Positions 1 to 7,874 of a stretch of DNA of 22,898 bases are shown here, piece by piece. A model generated the notes under the pieces. It saw only the letters and a program-made list of their open reading frames with translations. It was not told the origin of the DNA and did no database searches. A program made the position numbers and the translations under genes. Source of the DNA: Clostridiales bacterium (GTDB lineage Bacteria; Bacillota_A; Clostridia; Saccharofermentanales; Saccharofermentanaceae); NCBI GenBank assembly GCA_017649745.1, contig JAGCGE010000122.1, forward strand, positions 1-22,898. The letters run 5' to 3'. Each line of letters opens with the position of its first letter. The stretch's first letter is position 1.

Positions 1-732
1 TGCAGAGAATGCAAAGAAGAACGAAACAAACTTACAAGCATCCTTACCGTACATAACAAGTACAGGAACATTACCTCTTACACCCTTACCAAGTGTAGAG
101 ATAAGAAGATTAAACTCATAGATGATTATTCCTGCTGATACAGCGATCGAAAAAATCGTGAAGATCCAGCTTAACGACATTCCGTTTACTGTAGCATTGT
201 AATCAGACTCAGGCATCCTTACTTCAAGGATTCCTGCTACTGTGTTCTGAGAACTGATGATAGGAGCGATCGCACATTTATATGTGATGTTGTTCTCTGT
301 TCTAGAAGTGATCGTAACTGTCTGATTCTCAAAACAGTCATTATAATCATCACTCGCATTATTAGAAAGACCTGATAATGTGTATTCGCTTATATCCTTG
401 GAATCGGATGAAGTATAAAGTCTTAAGAATGAATTGCCGGCCTTAATGTAGATATCAAAGATGTAAGGCTTATCTTCTGCATACTGATAGATCGGTAGAG
501 GATATGACATATTCTCACTTATATCAGAATGTGAAAGAGCTGTAGAACATGCTACTGCAACAGCCTTCATTGATTCACTTCTCTCAACCTTCAAAGTCCT
601 GAGATAGTTCTTGGATAAGATGTTAGACATAACAAGAAGAACTACGAGAACAATTACAAAGCAATATCCGATCGTAGCAGATATAGTCTTCTTCTGTTCT
701 TTCCTTCTTCTTTCAGCGGAAGATCTGCTCAT
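1..732 (-). CDS. Membrane protein with Cache-like sensor region, C-terminus cut by window edge
   Basis: The frame is open from an ATG at 732 to the left edge, giving 244 residues without a stop. A basic N-terminus (about residues 8-16) precedes a membrane helix at about 19-38. An extracytoplasmic region of roughly 145 residues follows, then a second helix at about 187-205. A third hydrophobic stretch begins near 233, where the window ends, so the complete protein is polytopic or carries a further membrane module. The outside domain between two helices resembles Cache-type ligand-sensing domains in layout; this is inferred from topology, not from a diagnostic motif. Its ATG overlaps the stop of the upstream gene in an ATGA arrangement, so the two are probably translated together. 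The missing C-terminal part could be a signalling output (kinase, phosphatase, cyclase) or a transporter, and the visible part does not decide between them. Confidence 0.7.
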   Translation of the reverse strand, partial: MSRSSAERRRKEQKKTISATIGYCFVIVLVVLLVMSNILSKNYLRTLKVERSESMKAVAVACSTALSHSDISENMSYPLPIYQYAEDKPYIFDIYIKAGNSFLRLYTSSDSKDISEYTLSGLSNNASDDYNDCFENQTVTITSRTENNITYKCAIAPIISSQNTVAGILEVRMPESDYNATVNGMSLSWIFTIFSIAVSAGIIIYEFNLLISTLGKGVRGNVPVLVMYGKDACKFVSFFFAFSA

Positions 733-1421
733 AATGTCTGACCTCCCTTCTTGCCACTGCTCATGATCAACTTAGGGATGAAGAGCTGGATAAGGAAGAG
801 TACAACACCGGCAGCACATGAAACGATAACTGCCTTCAAGATCCTGTTCTCAAGCTCGTTGCCGAGTTTTTTCAAGCTGTCGAAAGTGCATTTATATTCG
901 AAAACGGCAACACACTTGCCTGTACTGTCAACTACCGGAACCAGAACACTCTCGGAACCCTCATCACCTTCAAGAGTAGTGATGCTGTTATCCTTGGAAA
1001 GCCATTCTGCGATAGGAGTATCTACTACTAAGAATTCAACCTGATCGTCTGAAGTTGTAAGAAGTGAAAGCTGACCGCCTGAATAAAGGAAGAGAGCATA
1101 ATCCTCTTTTGAAAGACTGTCCTCAGAAGTATCTGCAAGCATCAGTGAAAAAACTGCATTGTATTTCTCAATAGCGCTCGTAGGATCATTAACTATCTCA
1201 TCCCCGATAACAGTTTTTTGTACTACATCACAAACCGAATGCATCTTGGCATCTGTAATACCCTTGTATTCTTCTTCGAACTTCAATCTCATATGGTGAA
1301 CGGCAAATGACACTGATACTACAGCGAGGATCAATGCAACAACGATAAGGACTATCGCTCTAACGATACGATTGACTATATCAGATTCGCCGGATTGATG
1401 ATTGTAACCAACCTCAGACAT
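729..1421 (-). CDS. Small membrane-anchored sensor-like protein (Cache-like)
   Basis: This 230-residue protein has a membrane helix at about 19-41, an extracytoplasmic domain at about 45-193, a second helix at about 196-216 and a short basic tail ending near Lys-225. No enzymatic output domain is present. It therefore looks like a sensor subunit or partner rather than a complete receptor. The layout of the first 215 residues matches that of the next gene, which suggests related extracellular modules. The start is supported by an AGGAG site about seven bases upstream of the ATG. The stop overlaps the next start by four bases. The LTA-synthase-family gene lies about 100 bases upstream on the same strand with no clear terminator between, so read-through is possible. 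Function is unknown; a heteromeric envelope sensor with the downstream protein is an inference. Confidence 0.75.
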   Translation of the reverse strand: MSEVGYNHQSGESDIVNRIVRAIVLIVVALILAVVSVSFAVHHMRLKFEEEYKGITDAKMHSVCDVVQKTVIGDEIVNDPTSAIEKYNAVFSLMLADTSEDSLSKEDYALFLYSGGQLSLLTTSDDQVEFLVVDTPIAEWLSKDNSITTLEGDEGSESVLVPVVDSTGKCVAVFEYKCTFDSLKKLGNELENRILKAVIVSCAAGVVLFLIQLFIPKLIMSSGKKGGQTL

Positions 1422-1522
1422 AAGAAATCTCCTAACAGTGTTTATAAATATACATAATGATTATATATTAAATAGTTTGAATGATGTTGCGTTTACTTAT
1501 CATTCACTTTACAATGCCACAT

Positions 1523-4096
1523 TTATTCCTCATCTTCATCTTCGTAGTAATAGATGAGACCGTACTGAATAAATGAATAATCACCGATCATATCGACCGT
1601 CTTCTGAGGCAATGTAGAGTAATCCGTATGAGGATTACCGTCTTTATCATAGACTGCTATAGAGCTTATCGCTGAAATTTCTTTGTTAAGAACACGAAGG
1701 CATGATCTCTCCGCCGGAGACTTGATACCTGCAAGATCAAGAACGTTCTGGCCAAGGAAGTTGGCGGATGTAATACCATCCTCACCTACCTGTTCGCTGA
1801 TATCATAGTTCGCCCATACAAAATACTGAGTGTTGTACAGTTCAACCGAATCTTCGATGTTAACAGTACCGAGTTCTGCTCCGATCATAGCGTCATAGAA
1901 ACCATTATCAAGAGTCGGCAGATGATCTCCGAAAAATACTACGATCGTAGGTTCGTCAGACTGTTTAAGATATTCGATAAGATACTGGAGAGCATCATCT
2001 GATTCTCTTAGGAGAGAGAGATAATTCTCGGCATATGTAAAATGCTCACCGTCATCTTTTACAACATTATTGATCTTGATGTCGTAAGCCATATTGTCAT
2101 ATCTAGCCGAGAAATCAGCATGATTCTGCATGGTAACGCAGAATAGGAACAACGGCTCTTCAGATGAATCATAGATATCAGTTATCTTCTTGAATGTTTC
2201 TCTATCAGAGATGTATCTTCTTACATATTCGGCATCCTCAGAAAAATCATCTCTCGTGTAGAATTCATTAAATCCGAGATAAGGATACTTCTCTCTTCTG
2301 TCCCACCAATCACCGTCAAAAGAATGAAGTGCTACTGTCCTGTAACCATTCTGTCCGAAAAGATACGGGAGAGCATTCTGAGTCTCGTGATTGATGTAGA
2401 AAGAATATACTGATGAACCAGGCAAGAGCGATGACATAGAATAACCTGTAAGGAACTCAAATTCCGTATTACATGTTCCGCCGCCAAAGATACTTACTGC
2501 CAAAGGACCGTTACGTGTATCTTCAACAAGTGAATCATAATACGGAGTAGCCGGCTCGCTGGTCTCAAGTTCTCTGATCTCATTAAGGTCACAGTAAGCC
2601 TCACTCATAATGCAGATAACATTCGGCTTGGTATTTTTCGAGACCTTCTTATTAAGCTTAAGATCGGAAACCTTAGATTCATAGTAATAGATAAGTTCTG
2701 ATGTCGCCTCCGGAGAGTTATTGTCCTTACCTCTGGCATTGATATTATTCAGATGGAAAAGAAATGCCAGATAAGTACCGTTCTCGTTATAGCTCTGGAA
2801 CGGAGGATATACATCATAGTATATCTTGGCCTTGTTAAGAAGTTTGGTATTAAGAACAACTCCGACAAACACAAGACTAAAGAAAGCTACTGAGAAGCCT
2901 ATCATCGCAAGTCTTACTCTGGAGAATACATATCTAGGAGTACTCGTAAGTCTGATAAGGCACAGGATCGCGATCATGAAGATTATTGCTGCAACAAAAT
3001 TGATCGTGACATGAAAATAGTAAGTTGAACCCGTCTTAACGGCAATACCAGCAGATACAAGATCCCAAGGCATGAACGTATCACCACGCATAATGAGCTT
3101 AACGTGGTTCGTAAGTGTAATCAGCGAACAGAGGAAAGATACGATCAATGCCGCAACAGAACCATAGCCCGTTACCATATAGAGCAGGAAATAAAGCGCT
3201 CCAATAAGGACAAAAGAAACGATAAGGCTGAACCAGTGTTTAAATGTCATAGGTCCCAAGATCCTTATAAGCCCCTTACCTTCAACATTTAAGATACCTG
3301 CCAGGATTATGAGCATCATCGGGATACCGAATGCTCTTACGATCTCTCTGCAACGTTGGTGGATCATGAACTTATCGATAAAGAGAACAGCCACGAACAA
3401 TGAAAATAAGAGCAAATGGACTATCGCATAGATGTAGTTAGTTGTCTTATAGTAGTAAGCAATATTAATTACCTGAGAGAATCCTATGCTGGCATCGACC
3501 GCTATCTCAGGCTGGATCTGATCCGTCTCCTCATCAAGAGTCTGCGTTAAGTCATCATCAACTCTCTCATTAGTCTCTTCGTTTGCCAAAGAAAACTTCT
3601 GATGCGTCTTAACAAGGATATAACTGTTAGGGTCAAGATCCTTGAAGGATATAGTCATAGAATATTGATCGCCCTTCTTAAGAGGAAGATCATCAAGATC
3701 TGCCTGAATATAACTTCTGGCAGCATTGTAAAGGAAGAAATCCGTAGAATATACTTCGTTCCCTTCATTATCCTTTATCGTCAGATGAGCCTTATCAGAG
3801 GATTTAAGAACAGATCTGTCAGGATTATATACCAATCTGAAACAGCGAAGTGTATCACCTTTTGCATCAAATACCTGAGTGTACTCAGAACCTGAGAACA
3901 GCTGCATGTATTTATACTTGTCACTGTCGTAATTGAAGTAAACTTTATTACTAGAAAAACACTCAAAAAATGCAATATAAACGAAGAGGAAAGCAAATGC
4001 CACAAAAAGCTGGTATATATGCTTCTCTTTCAAAAACTTGTCAGCCTTACTGACGCCCTTACATATCTTAGTTATAAATGCCTTAATACTACCCAT
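1523..4096 (-). CDS. LTA synthase family membrane phosphoglycerol transferase/sulfatase-fold enzyme
   Basis: The C-terminal half (about 490-790) carries the LtaS/alkaline-phosphatase-superfamily signature. PNVICIMSEAY holds the first metal ligand (Glu-499), GGGTCNTE holds the probable threonine nucleophile (Thr-541), a His-591/Trp-598 segment matches the phosphoglycerol-binding region, and GDH (Asp-724, His-725) supplies further metal ligands. The family moves glycerol-phosphate from phosphatidylglycerol to a growing teichoic acid or glycolipid outside the membrane. Membrane helices lie at about 29-46, 219-240, 256-270, 287-308, 313-330, 363-382 and 397-416. At 857 residues it is much longer than the roughly 650 of classical LtaS. 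The surplus is mostly an extracytoplasmic region (about 47-218) between helices one and two, rich in short beta-like segments. The last residues are strongly acidic. The ATG has only a weak GTGG ribosome site. The true substrate cannot be read from sequence. Confidence 0.9.
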   Translation of the reverse strand: MGSIKAFITKICKGVSKADKFLKEKHIYQLFVAFAFLFVYIAFFECFSSNKVYFNYDSDKYKYMQLFSGSEYTQVFDAKGDTLRCFRLVYNPDRSVLKSSDKAHLTIKDNEGNEVYSTDFFLYNAARSYIQADLDDLPLKKGDQYSMTISFKDLDPNSYILVKTHQKFSLANEETNERVDDDLTQTLDEETDQIQPEIAVDASIGFSQVINIAYYYKTTNYIYAIVHLLLFSLFVAVLFIDKFMIHQRCREIVRAFGIPMMLIILAGILNVEGKGLIRILGPMTFKHWFSLIVSFVLIGALYFLLYMVTGYGSVAALIVSFLCSLITLTNHVKLIMRGDTFMPWDLVSAGIAVKTGSTYYFHVTINFVAAIIFMIAILCLIRLTSTPRYVFSRVRLAMIGFSVAFFSLVFVGVVLNTKLLNKAKIYYDVYPPFQSYNENGTYLAFLFHLNNINARGKDNNSPEATSELIYYYESKVSDLKLNKKVSKNTKPNVICIMSEAYCDLNEIRELETSEPATPYYDSLVEDTRNGPLAVSIFGGGTCNTEFEFLTGYSMSSLLPGSSVYSFYINHETQNALPYLFGQNGYRTVALHSFDGDWWDRREKYPYLGFNEFYTRDDFSEDAEYVRRYISDRETFKKITDIYDSSEEPLFLFCVTMQNHADFSARYDNMAYDIKINNVVKDDGEHFTYAENYLSLLRESDDALQYLIEYLKQSDEPTIVVFFGDHLPTLDNGFYDAMIGAELGTVNIEDSVELYNTQYFVWANYDISEQVGEDGITSANFLGQNVLDLAGIKSPAERSCLRVLNKEISAISSIAVYDKDGNPHTDYSTLPQKTVDMIGDYSFIQYGLIYYYEDEDEE

Positions 4097-4141
4097 ACAT
4101 TTCCACTCTCTTTATACACCAAAGTATTATACAACAATTAA

Positions 4142-4171
4142 TTGTCAAAAGACTAAATATTTATTTATAAT
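4142..4171 (+). promoter_or_regulatory. Sigma-A-type promoter of the CDF exporter
   Basis: TTGTCA at 4142-4147 and a perfect TATAAT at 4166-4171 are 18 bases apart. A GAGG ribosome site sits seven bases before the ATG at 4195. The -35 region coincides with a minus-strand TTGACA (4148-4143), so this 98-base intergenic region may drive both divergent genes. The minus-strand -10 for the LTA-synthase gene is unclear: a TATAAT lies at 4131-4126 but at the wrong distance from that TTGACA. Confidence 0.6.
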
Positions 4172-4194
4172 ATATGGACAGTTGAGGTAGCAGT

Positions 4195-5373
4195 ATGAAA
4201 TTACTTATTAAACATTTTATCAAAGATCACGAGAACACTTCTGATCCTAAGGTCAGAAATGCTTACGGCAAGTTCTCCGGAATCGTCGGGATCATATTTA
4301 ACTTATTCCTTTTCTCAATAAAACTTACTGCAGGAATATTATCAGGTTCTGTCGCGATCATAGCAGACGCGGTAAACAACTTATCTGATGCAGCTTCAAG
4401 CATAATAAGCCTCATTGGTTTCAGGCTCGCCGGTAAACCTGCTGACCCAGACCATCCTTTCGGTCACGGAAGATATGAATATATCGCAGGCCTTATGGTA
4501 TCTGTGTTTATCTGCGCCATCGGTATCGAACTGTTTAAGACAGGTATCGAGAAGATAATCCATCCAGAAGATCTGAATCTCTCAGTAATATCGATCGTGA
4601 TCCTCATAATATCGATACTCACAAAACTTTATATGATGATCTTCAACTTAAGGTTATCCAAGAAGATCAATTCATCAACCTTAAGAGCTACGGCAATGGA
4701 CTCCAGAAACGATGTCTTCTCTACTCTCGCAGTACTTATCGCTTCTATCGTTATCATTGTTTTCGACATAAACATCGACGGCATAATCGCTGTATTAGTA
4801 GCTGTATTTATCCTGATATCAGGGTTCGGACTCATTAAAGAAACGCTCGATCCTATCATTGGTAAGAAACCGGATCCTGAGATCGTCAAGAACGTTACCG
4901 ATATTCTTCTGTCATCCGAAAACATCCTTGGAATCCATGATCTTATCATCCACGATTACGGTCCAGGAAACCAGTTCGCAAGCGTTCATGCAGAGATGGA
5001 TTCGAAGCTCGATCCTATGCTCGCACATGATGACATAGATAATATGGAGAAGATCGTTTTCGAAAGAACGAATATAAGACTTGTAATTCATTACGATCCG
5101 ATAATCACTGATGACGGCGTTACTATGGAACTTAGAAGCGAGATATCTGATATCGTAAAAAAGATCAATGAGAAGCTGACTATCCACGATCTTAGGATCG
5201 TTCCCGGAGTCACTCATACTAATGTTGTTTTCGATATGGTCGTACCTTTCGAGCTCGATAAAGAAAAAAACGAACTCCGCAGATTAGTATCTGACGAAGT
5301 TCGTAAAAATCATCCTGATCATGTATGTGTGATCACTTTGGACGTGGAGTATTCATCGTACGAACCGCATTAA
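4195..5373 (+). CDS. Cation diffusion facilitator exporter, manganese-type site A
   Basis: This is a proton-coupled divalent metal exporter of the CDF family, with six membrane helices in residues 25-215. The helix 2 motif has Asn-61 and Asp-65 (NxxxD), and helix 5 has Asp-169 and Asp-173 (DxxxD). The loop DHPFGHGRYEYIA (about 86-98) is typical of the family. Zinc CDFs usually have a His in helix 5 (HxxxD); the N-D/D-D set seen here is the pattern described for manganese exporters such as MntE, so manganese (perhaps iron) is the best guess. After one cytoplasmic dimerisation domain (about 225-305), a second ferredoxin-like segment (about 312-388) appears to repeat it, which explains the 392-residue length against about 300 for simple members. 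The gene is monocistronic, and its 3' end overlaps the convergent P-type ATPase gene. Confidence 0.92.
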   Translation: MKLLIKHFIKDHENTSDPKVRNAYGKFSGIVGIIFNLFLFSIKLTAGILSGSVAIIADAVNNLSDAASSIISLIGFRLAGKPADPDHPFGHGRYEYIAGLMVSVFICAIGIELFKTGIEKIIHPEDLNLSVISIVILIISILTKLYMMIFNLRLSKKINSSTLRATAMDSRNDVFSTLAVLIASIVIIVFDINIDGIIAVLVAVFILISGFGLIKETLDPIIGKKPDPEIVKNVTDILLSSENILGIHDLIIHDYGPGNQFASVHAEMDSKLDPMLAHDDIDNMEKIVFERTNIRLVIHYDPIITDDGVTMELRSEISDIVKKINEKLTIHDLRIVPGVTHTNVVFDMVVPFELDKEKNELRRLVSDEVRKNHPDHVCVITLDVEYSSYEPH

Positions 5374-7183
5374 GTATAGCGATTATAAGAACTCCGACAT
5401 CACCGAATACGGCGATCCTCATACCTACAAGTCCGAGCGCTCCAAGGATCATGATTCCGATCTTTACCGCAAGCGAGAAGATTATATTCTCTTTTACGAT
5501 ACGGAGAGTCTTCCTCGATATACTTATCGCCAGCGGGATCTTGCTTAAACTGTCATCCATAAGAACGATATCAGCGGCTTCTATCGCAGCATCCGATCCG
5601 AGCGCACCCATTGCTATGCCGATATCAGCTCTTGTAAGCACCGGTGCATCATTGATTCCGTCACCGACAAAAGCTACCTTCTTTCCACTATTCAGGATCT
5701 CAACAAGCTTATCTACCTTATCACCAGGCAAAAGTCCTGCATAATACTTGTCAACACCAACCTCAGCAGCAACTTTAGAAGCGACTTTATCATTATCGCC
5801 GGTAAGGATGACCGTCTCAGAAACTCCAGCTTTCCTGATATCTCTGATCGCATCTACAGAATCATTCTTCAATGTATCATTGATAACGATGTGGCCCAAA
5901 TACTGACCTTCTCTTGCAACATGCACAACAGTGCCCGGAAGATGACATTCATGATATTCTGCGCTTACATCTTCCATGAGCTTACCGTTACCGACATAGT
6001 AAACTTCATCATCGATAACAGCCTTAAGCCCCTTACCTGCTATCTCTTCAACATCACCAAGCCTACTAGGATCAATGTGCTTACCGTGAGCTCTTACTAT
6101 AGACTCAGCTACAGGGTGATTCGATCTACTCTCGGCAACAGCTGCTATATCAATAAGTTCATCCGCATCGATCTCAGAAGGATGGATCGCATCAACAGCA
6201 AAAGTTCCCTTTGTTATCGTTCCTGTCTTATCGAAAACGATAGTATCGACCTTTGACAGTGTCTCCATGAAGTTGCTGCCCTTTATGAGGATTCCTTTTC
6301 GAGAAGCAGCACCAATACCACCAAAGAAACTGAGAGGAACAGATACTACAAGAGCACAAGGACAGGAAACTACCAGGAAGATCAAGCCTCTGTATACACT
6401 TTCCGAAACGGTATTATCAGTAAAGATAAGGCAGATGGCAACGATAACGACCGCAAGAACGACAACTGCCGGAGTATATACTCGCGAAAACTTCGTTATA
6501 AACTTCTCGGATACGGCTTTTTTATCAGTACTGTTCTCAACAAGCTCCAATATCTTAGATACTGTACTGTCTTCATAAGCTGAAGTTGTCCTGATCTTAA
6601 TGACATTTGAGATGTTGATACTTCCTGAATATACATTACTTCCGACTTCCTTATCGACAGGAAGGCTCTCACCTGTTAATGCAGATGTATTAAGCGAAGT
6701 CTTACCTTCGACTATCACACCGTCGATAGGCACTTTCTCGCCAGGTCTTACAAGGACGATCTCACCAACAGAAATCTCATACGGATCTACTACTTCTTCT
6801 TTTCCATCCCTAATTACACATGCTTCATTAGGACAAATATCCATAAGATCCGAAATAGATTTCCTGCTCTTACCTACAGCGATGCTCTGGAACAGTTCTC
6901 CTACCTGATAGAACAACATAACTGCAGTCGCTTCAGGGTAATCTCCTATTATAAAAGCACCGACTGTTGCAACTATCATCAGGAATTCTTCATCAAAGAA
7001 ACGACCTTTAAATATCTTCTTAACAGCATTTATAAGTATGTCGTATCCGATGACAAGATAAGGAACAAGGTATAAAGGAAGGTTAATGTACCATTCTTCA
7101 CTTATCTTGACGAAATGAAGCACAACCAGAAGTACTGCCGCTATGATAATTCTTATCAGTATCTTCTTTTGCTTCTTAGTCAT
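5333..7183 (-). CDS. cadA: P1B-type heavy-metal ATPase (Zn/Cd/Pb efflux)
   Basis: This ATP-driven heavy-metal exporter belongs to the ZntA/CadA group. It shows the TGES actuator loop (170-173), the membrane CPC motif (Cys-274, Cys-276), the phosphorylated DKTGT (Asp-318), the HP dipeptide (His-356, Pro-357) and the hinge GDGIND (507-512). Helix 7 has Lys-573 and helix 8 has Asp-595. A conserved Lys and Asp at these places mark the zinc/cadmium/lead (P1B-2) group rather than copper pumps, which carry Asn/Tyr and Met/Ser sets. At 616 residues it lacks the usual fused N-terminal metal-binding domain, which is encoded separately by the adjoining upstream gene, six bases away. It is the last gene of the arsR-HMA-ATPase operon. 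Its final 41 bases overlap the convergent exporter gene, and no terminator is visible. Confidence 0.95.
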   Translation of the reverse strand: MTKKQKKILIRIIIAAVLLVVLHFVKISEEWYINLPLYLVPYLVIGYDILINAVKKIFKGRFFDEEFLMIVATVGAFIIGDYPEATAVMLFYQVGELFQSIAVGKSRKSISDLMDICPNEACVIRDGKEEVVDPYEISVGEIVLVRPGEKVPIDGVIVEGKTSLNTSALTGESLPVDKEVGSNVYSGSINISNVIKIRTTSAYEDSTVSKILELVENSTDKKAVSEKFITKFSRVYTPAVVVLAVVIVAICLIFTDNTVSESVYRGLIFLVVSCPCALVVSVPLSFFGGIGAASRKGILIKGSNFMETLSKVDTIVFDKTGTITKGTFAVDAIHPSEIDADELIDIAAVAESRSNHPVAESIVRAHGKHIDPSRLGDVEEIAGKGLKAVIDDEVYYVGNGKLMEDVSAEYHECHLPGTVVHVAREGQYLGHIVINDTLKNDSVDAIRDIRKAGVSETVILTGDNDKVASKVAAEVGVDKYYAGLLPGDKVDKLVEILNSGKKVAFVGDGINDAPVLTRADIGIAMGALGSDAAIEAADIVLMDDSLSKIPLAISISRKTLRIVKENIIFSLAVKIGIMILGALGLVGMRIAVFGDVGVLIIAILNAVRTMNTPRPK

Positions 7184-7189
7184 CTTATC

Positions 7190-7408
7190 TTACCTTATCA
7201 ACCTGCAATCAGGTTCTACCTCTTTGATCTTCTGAACAGCCAAGTCGACGATCTTATCAAAATCCTCATCAGATGCTTCAAGGATCATCTTCTGTGCCAT
7301 GAAATTTACTGTTACCTTATTTACTCCATCGATCTTAGCAATTGCGTCTTCCATCTTCTGTGCGCAATTAGCGCAATCGAGATCTTCTAATTTAAATGCT
7401 TTTTTCAT
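7190..7408 (-). CDS. Stand-alone HMA-domain metal-binding protein
   Basis: This 72-residue protein is a single heavy-metal-associated (ferredoxin-like) domain with the metal-binding loop DCANC (Cys-14 and Cys-17) and the usual beta-alpha-beta spacing. The Asp before the first Cys resembles the N-terminal domain of ZntA-type pumps, which favours divalent zinc, cadmium or lead over copper chaperones (commonly MxCxxC). It sits between the repressor (two-base gap) and the pump (six-base gap). Because the pump lacks its own HMA domain, this looks like a detached metal-binding domain or a dedicated chaperone for it. A GGAGG site occurs about 12 bases before the ATG, a little far, so translation may be coupled to the repressor gene. 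Confidence 0.9.
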   Translation of the reverse strand: MKKAFKLEDLDCANCAQKMEDAIAKIDGVNKVTVNFMAQKMILEASDEDFDKIVDLAVQKIKEVEPDCRLIR

Positions 7409-7410
7409 AA

Positions 7411-7761
7411 TTATTCATGCTCCTCCAAAATGTGTTCAAAACCCTGAGCTATGATCTGATATACATGATCATCAGAAAGCGAATAGATAATTGTCTTACC
7501 TTCTCTTCTGCTCGTAACCAGATCGTTAGATTTCAGTATCTTAAGCTGATGTGAGATAGCAGACTGCTGCATTCCCAAGATGTCTGATATCGCATTAACA
7601 CTAAGTTCAGACTTAAAAAGTGCAAACAATATCTTCATTCTCGTAGTATCACCGAAAACCTTAAAGAGATCGGCAACATCGCAAAGAAGGACATCATTAG
7701 GCATTCCTTCAAACTGCTTTAGCATCTCCATAGCTTCTTCGTGTAAACAATGTTCTTTCAT
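7411..7761 (-). CDS. ArsR/SmtB-family metal-sensing repressor
   Basis: This 116-residue winged-helix repressor has its recognition helix in SAISHQLKILK (67-77) and a wing at about 83-93. The C-terminal helix carries Asp-97, His-99, His-110 and Glu-113, that is DxHx10HxxE, which is the exact spacing of the alpha-5 zinc site of SmtB. The helix preceding the HTH has no Cys, so the alpha-3N cadmium/lead site typical of CadC seems absent, although Cys-5 and Cys-27 exist near the N-terminus. The expected mode is DNA binding without metal and release on zinc, derepressing its own operon with the HMA protein and the pump. The start is supported by a perfect AGGAGG five bases before the ATG. It is the first gene of the operon. 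Confidence 0.92.
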   Translation of the reverse strand: MKEHCLHEEAMEMLKQFEGMPNDVLLCDVADLFKVFGDTTRMKILFALFKSELSVNAISDILGMQQSAISHQLKILKSNDLVTSRREGKTIIYSLSDDHVYQIIAQGFEHILEEHE

Positions 7762-7772
7762 CGAGGCCTCCT

Positions 7773-7836
7773 ATATATGATTACTTGTTCATATGTTTAT
7801 CTGTTCATATGATACATCATTTTCGGCAAATGTAAA
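7773..7836 (-). promoter_or_regulatory. Putative promoter and operator of the metal efflux operon
   Basis: Read on the minus strand, CATATGAACA occurs twice (7811-7802 and 7795-7786), exactly 16 bases apart. The second copy forms an imperfect dyad with the TATATGA element (complement of 7774-7780). TGAACA-type half-sites are characteristic of SmtB/CzrA operators. A possible promoter is TTTACA (7836-7831) and TATCAT (7814-7809), which would place the repeats at and just past the start of transcription. The assignment is inference from similarity to family operators. Confidence 0.5.
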
Positions 7837-7874
7837 TACCCGCCGAACTCAAATTTATTTGTTATTTGGAAATA

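Noticed and set aside
1422..1522. Terminator between the LTA-synthase-family gene and the sensor pair
   Set aside because: No stable GC-containing stem with a T run is visible; a minus-strand TATAAT (1465-1460) exists but lacks a good -35.
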